Assembly: GCF_013315265.1 (NCBI RefSeq)
Contig: NZ_JABUFE010000017.1
Coordinates: 1-38,389 of the forward strand
Source of the DNA: Parasulfitobacter algicola
GTDB taxonomy: Bacteria > Pseudomonadota > Alphaproteobacteria > Rhodobacterales > Rhodobacteraceae
Length of the DNA stretch: 38,389 nt
Reading direction: 5' to 3'
The notes beneath the pieces are model-generated. The model ran no database searches and was not told the origin of the DNA. It saw nothing but the letters and a program-made list of their open reading frames with translations. Both the position numbers and the translations under genes were made by a program. Shown here piece by piece: positions 34,489-38,389 of this stretch. Positions within the stretch are counted from its first letter, which is position 1. Each line of letters begins with the position of its first letter.

Positions 34489-36660
34489 ATGATAAAAACT
34501 GACTTTTTAAAATCTGATTTTCCCAAGGCCATTAAGCTGGACGAAGATCTTACGGGATCGGCTCGGTTTTATAATCGCGAACTCAGCTGGCTTGGTTTCA
34601 ACTGGCGCGTTCTGGAAGAGGCTGAAAATACCCGCGTGCCGCTTCTGGAACGACTGCGGTTTTTATCGATCTCGGCCAATAATCTGGATGAGTTCTATAC
34701 CGTGCGTGTGGCAGGTTTGCGTGAATTGGCCAATGCCGGCAACACCACACCTGCGGCGGATGGGCTGTCAGCGGCAGAACAACTTGTGCTGATCGATACG
34801 AATGCACGTACGCTGATGGAGCGCCAGCAAGCCGTTTATAACGATCTAAAGGCAGAGATGGAGGCCGAAGGCATTCACATTCTGACCGCAGGCACTTTAT
34901 CAAGCGACGACCGCACGTTTTTGGATGAATTCTTTCTAAACCAGGTGTTTCCTGTTCTGTCGCCGTTGGCGATTGATCCTGCGCATCCGTTTCCCTTTAT
35001 CCCCAATACTGGGTTTTCACTGGCCCTTCAGTTGCGGCGCCTAAAAGATAAAACACCCCTTCAGGCACTTTTGCCGATCCCACAGCAGATTGACCGTTTT
35101 ATCGCACTGCCGTCAGAACCGGGTCAGTATCGGTTCTTGCCGATGGAAGACATGCTTTTGCTGCACGCCCAAGGTATCTTTCCGGGATATGAAACCATCG
35201 GGTCCTGCACGTTTCGGGTCTTGCGCGATAGCGATCTTGAAGTGGAAGATGAAGCAGAAGATTTGGTGCGCGAATTCGAAGTTGCCCTGAAAAGACGCCG
35301 CAGGGGCGAGGTTATTCGCCTGAAAATTAGTACCGATGCCCCCGCTGGTCTGAAGTCGGTCATTATGGAAGAACTGGACGTGATCCAGGATGAGGTCGTT
35401 GAAATTCAAGGGCTTATCGGTATTTCAGACCTGTCACAGCTGGTCGTTGATGCCCGCCATGATTTACTATGGCCCAGCTTTACCCCGCGTGTTCCCGAAC
35501 GTGTCATGGACCACGATGGCGATATGTTTGCAGCCATTCGGCAAAAAGATATGCTGCTGCATCATCCGTATGAAACCTTTGATATGGTGGTGCGGTTCCT
35601 GAAACAGGCGGCACGCGATCCCAATGTGGTTGCTATCAAACAGACGCTTTATCGGACATCAAAAAAATCCCCCATTGTCGAGGCTTTATGCGAAGCCGCC
35701 GAAGACGGAAAATCGGTCACAGCATTGGTTGAACTAAAAGCGCGGTTTGACGAAGCGGCCAACATCCGCCAGTCACGGCGTCTGGAACGGGCAGGCGCGC
35801 ATGTTGTGTACGGGTTTATGCACTATAAAACCCATGCTAAAATCAGTACAGTGGTGCGGCGCGAAGGTGATCAACTTGTGACCTATACTCACTATGGGAC
35901 AGGAAATTATCATCCGATTACGGCACGGATTTACACAGATTTATCCTTGTTTACCTGTGACGCGGCATTGGGACGTGATGCGACCAAGGTTTTCAACTAC
36001 CTTTCTGGTTATGCCGAGCCTGAAAAACTAGAAAATCTTGCAATCTCGCCTTTAACGCTGAAAGCGCGTTTGATTGATATGATCGGTGCCGAAGCTGATT
36101 ATGCCCGTGCAGGTAAGCCCGCAGAAATCTGGGCAAAAATGAATTCCCTGATCGAAAGTGATGTCATCGATGCGCTTTACGCAGCCAGTCAGGCTGGTGT
36201 GAAAATCAATTTGATCATTCGCGGTATCTGTGGCTTGCGACCCGGGGTCAAAGGATTGTCAGACAACATTCGCGTCAAGTCGATTGTCGGGCGGTTCTTG
36301 GAACATTCTCGTATTGTCTGTTTTGGTAATGGGCATGGACTTGCTAGCAAAAAAGCCAAAGTCTATATCAGTTCGGCTGATTGGATGGGCCGAAATTTGA
36401 ACCGGCGAGTTGAAACGCTGATCGACATCACCAATCCAACTGTCAAAGCACAGATTGTCAGTCAGATTATGGCGGCAAACCTGGCCGATGTGGCACAAAG
36501 CTGGATCATGGCGGCCGACGGCAGCTTTACGCGCCCTGATCTGCCCGAGGGCGAATTTGCGTTCAGTTGTCACCGTTTCTTTATGGAAAACCCATCGCTG
36601 TCTGGTCGTGGGTCGGCTGGTGCTGCTGACGTGCCAAAATTGACCCATACCGAAGATTAG
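34489..36660 (+). CDS. ppk1: Polyphosphate kinase 1
   Basis: PPK1 makes polyphosphate from ATP at the membrane. The 723-residue protein has the N-terminal helical domain (FYNRELSWLGFNWRVLEEA, 27-45), a head domain, and two phospholipase-D-like catalytic domains. His449 in KTHAK corresponds by alignment to the histidine that is phosphorylated in the Escherichia coli enzyme. The FGNGHGLASKKAKVYISSADWMGRNLNRRVE segment belongs to the second catalytic domain. The length is normal. A PHO-box-like site lies upstream. The ppx gene that often follows in this family is absent, and the next gene is the glycosidase-RTX fusion. Confidence 0.96.
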   Translation: MIKTDFLKSDFPKAIKLDEDLTGSARFYNRELSWLGFNWRVLEEAENTRVPLLERLRFLSISANNLDEFYTVRVAGLRELANAGNTTPAADGLSAAEQLVLIDTNARTLMERQQAVYNDLKAEMEAEGIHILTAGTLSSDDRTFLDEFFLNQVFPVLSPLAIDPAHPFPFIPNTGFSLALQLRRLKDKTPLQALLPIPQQIDRFIALPSEPGQYRFLPMEDMLLLHAQGIFPGYETIGSCTFRVLRDSDLEVEDEAEDLVREFEVALKRRRRGEVIRLKISTDAPAGLKSVIMEELDVIQDEVVEIQGLIGISDLSQLVVDARHDLLWPSFTPRVPERVMDHDGDMFAAIRQKDMLLHHPYETFDMVVRFLKQAARDPNVVAIKQTLYRTSKKSPIVEALCEAAEDGKSVTALVELKARFDEAANIRQSRRLERAGAHVVYGFMHYKTHAKISTVVRREGDQLVTYTHYGTGNYHPITARIYTDLSLFTCDAALGRDATKVFNYLSGYAEPEKLENLAISPLTLKARLIDMIGAEADYARAGKPAEIWAKMNSLIESDVIDALYAASQAGVKINLIIRGICGLRPGVKGLSDNIRVKSIVGRFLEHSRIVCFGNGHGLASKKAKVYISSADWMGRNLNRRVETLIDITNPTVKAQIVSQIMAANLADVAQSWIMAADGSFTRPDLPEGEFAFSCHRFFMENPSLSGRGSAGAADVPKLTHTED

Positions 36661-36765
36661 AATGGTAAAGACGCCTTTCAAAATCTAGTCTGAGTTCATC
36701 GTTTAATCTCTTGTTAACCACGCACCCATATGCCGCGCAATGGGATAATTTAGTGTGGTAAACAT

Positions 36766-38389
36766 ATGTATAACGTAAATATTAATTTGGATTCAGTTGG
36801 TTACAGTAGCGATACAATAACAGAAGCGAATTTTGGTGCGAATATGCTGTTTCATACGGATCGAACAGCCGATGGATCTGATTTCAGAAGTGTGATCGAC
36901 AAAGTTGATGTCAATTACATCAGATACCCTGGCGGTACGATTGCCGAACAATTCTTTGATATAACAGATCCGAATTCGACGACTCGTCCCAACGTGATTG
37001 ATAACAATGGCGAAGTCAGAACGGTCGAAACGCTTAGCAACTTTATCGGATATTGCGACGAAATTGATGCAAACCCTGTCATCGTTTTGCCGACCTATCG
37101 GTACTATGACGAAGAAACTGGCAAAGTGCGTCCCGAAGCTGAAACAGAGTACCGCGATTTTATTCGCTCATTGCTGACGGATGACTTCGGCAACGTTGAC
37201 AGGGTTACGATCGAAATAGGCAACGAATGGTATCAAGATCGTTTTGGTTGGGACGTTGAACAATTTGGCGAGTTTCAGGCAACCGTTGCGTCCTGGATTG
37301 ACGACGAAGCGTCTTTGCTGGGGCAGCGCGATAATCTGACTTTGCTTGTGCAAGCAGGCAGAAACGATACTACGGAAAGCAATGATGTGCTGTCTTCATT
37401 CTTCCAAGGCGATGCTGAGGCACTGGTAGACGGCGTGATCACCCATCTTTATGGGACAAACAATTCCGGCAATCCCCTTGGGATCGGAGGTGGCATCGGT
37501 GACCGCCTGGAAGATATTTCCACCGTTTGGTCCAATGCCCTGGGTCGCGATGTCGATATCGCTGTAACCGAATGGAACGTCGGCGAAGATGGCCCGGACA
37601 ACACACTTATTAATGGCATCATGCGTACCGCCCCATTGCTTCGGATTTTCGGCGAAATGGTGACCAACGATGTTGATCTGTCGATGATATGGTCCACGCA
37701 AACACTTCACATTGCCGGTTTAAGCACCAAAGAAGGACGTGGTGACGATCTGCGACCCACGGGCTATTTCTATTCGATGCTATCAGATGCGCTTGTCGGT
37801 ACGCGACTTGTGGATACAACGTCCGATTTCAAGCTGAAAGACAGTTTCGGCAAAACAGTGGGCTATAACTATAATTTCGAAGATACAGGCAATTATGTCA
37901 GTTACTTTGTATCCGGCGTCGATGGCGATATTGATCTGAATGTGGATTTGTCCGATTACTACGCCGCAGATGCCTATGTGTACGCAACCATTTTGGGTGC
38001 CGCACCGGGTGATATTGGTACGGACTATCTTTCTAAGACATCAATATCGCATTTGACCAATTTGGATTTCGCCGCATTTGGGCCTGACGGATGGAATTTC
38101 GAACATACCCTTGGCGCGTACGAATTAGTTCAGCTTCGGATTGTTGTCGGAACGGGTGTCCAGATCGAAGGCGACAGTCAAAATGCCATAGACGATGCGC
38201 TGACCGGAAGTAGATATGCAGATCATCTGGCCGGACACATGGGCGATGATACGCTTGATGGGGGCGCAGGCGATGATACCTTATCCGGTGGAACGGAAAA
38301 CGATGTATTGCATGGCGGTTCTGGTTCTGACGTTTTGGACGGTGGTTTGGGTTTTGATTTTGCGAGTTACCGTGATTCTGGTTCTGGCG
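36766..38389 (+). CDS. Glycoside-hydrolase-like protein with RTX repeats, C-terminus cut by window
   Basis: This frame runs from the ATG at 36766 to the window edge (541 codons, no stop seen). The first 330 or so residues look like a clan-A TIM-barrel glycosidase: FGANMLF near the start, IEIGNEW with Glu154 as a likely acid/base and VTEWNVG with Glu269 as a likely nucleophile. A beta-rich part follows. From residue 481, six nonapeptide-like units (GGAGDDTLS type, with Asp at the metal positions) form an RTX calcium roll. There is no N-terminal signal peptide, in line with type I secretion through a C-terminal signal. The substrate is unknown. GH39 or GH51-like families are the nearest by memory. 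Confidence 0.85.
   Translation, partial: MYNVNINLDSVGYSSDTITEANFGANMLFHTDRTADGSDFRSVIDKVDVNYIRYPGGTIAEQFFDITDPNSTTRPNVIDNNGEVRTVETLSNFIGYCDEIDANPVIVLPTYRYYDEETGKVRPEAETEYRDFIRSLLTDDFGNVDRVTIEIGNEWYQDRFGWDVEQFGEFQATVASWIDDEASLLGQRDNLTLLVQAGRNDTTESNDVLSSFFQGDAEALVDGVITHLYGTNNSGNPLGIGGGIGDRLEDISTVWSNALGRDVDIAVTEWNVGEDGPDNTLINGIMRTAPLLRIFGEMVTNDVDLSMIWSTQTLHIAGLSTKEGRGDDLRPTGYFYSMLSDALVGTRLVDTTSDFKLKDSFGKTVGYNYNFEDTGNYVSYFVSGVDGDIDLNVDLSDYYAADAYVYATILGAAPGDIGTDYLSKTSISHLTNLDFAAFGPDGWNFEHTLGAYELVQLRIVVGTGVQIEGDSQNAIDDALTGSRYADHLAGHMGDDTLDGGAGDDTLSGGTENDVLHGGSGSDVLDGGLGFDFASYRDSGSG

Overview
The window looks like chromosomal DNA of an alphaproteobacterium of the Rhodobacteraceae/Roseobacteraceae group. 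The support is an RpoE-ChrR pair of the Rhodobacter type next to its usual five-gene target cluster, a short prolyl-tRNA synthetase without the insertion domain, an HdaA-type DnaA regulator beside ppk1, a fused PstS-like/OmpA protein, and an RTX protein. Moderate GC and heavy use of TTG/CTG/GCC codons fit a lower-GC marine roseobacter. Genus is not resolved. No rRNA, tRNA, CRISPR array, insertion sequence or phage was seen.

Layout. 149-5287 (-): tetR - adaptor - RND pump efflux operon, with a TetR-like palindromic operator at 5309-5343 shared with a small secreted protein gene (5388-5747, +). 5812-7137 (-): chrR and rpoE (ECF sigma factor and zinc anti-sigma). 7252-11853 (+): five tightly packed genes (FAD oxidoreductase, DUF1365, MFS carrier, DUF3833, SDR), the set known in Rhodobacter sphaeroides as a singlet-oxygen sigma-E operon tied to unusual membrane fatty acids. 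Two divergent promoters with identical spacing sit between rpoE and this operon. 11930-14474 (+): DUF3775, then lolC/E and lolD. 14504-19554 (-): a P-loop ATPase, a DMT permease, a FadL-like porin with terminator, and a GT8 glycosyltransferase + DMT permease pair. 19714-22744 (+): adenylate-kinase-like NTPase, a fused iron-type ABC permease without partners, and an exported protein whose start codon seems to be lost. 22765-25769 (-): PstS-OmpA fusion and a third DMT permease, separated by an AT-rich gap with a 16-bp inverted repeat.

26174-29574 (+): metA (acetyl-CoA type by its Glu111), a lipoprotein hydrolase, ppk2 and a TetR regulator, preceded by an operator-like array of TACAAA repeats. 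29571-32499 (-): proS, a membrane SUKH protein and a BCP-type peroxiredoxin, coupled by stop/start overlaps. 32668-36660 (+): AI-2E/PerM permease, hdaA and ppk1, the last with a PHO-box-like element. From 36766 to the right edge: an incomplete, apparently undescribed fusion of a clan-A-like glycoside hydrolase barrel with RTX calcium-binding repeats.

Main themes are oxidative and envelope stress (RpoE operon, RND pump, peroxiredoxin), lipoprotein sorting, and polyphosphate metabolism (PPK1 and PPK2 within 8 kb). The observations most worth a second look are the glycosidase-RTX fusion, the sigma-E promoter pair that overlaps the rpoE start, the TTA-headed secreted gene at 22010, the metA upstream repeat array and the membrane-anchored SUKH gene in the proS operon.
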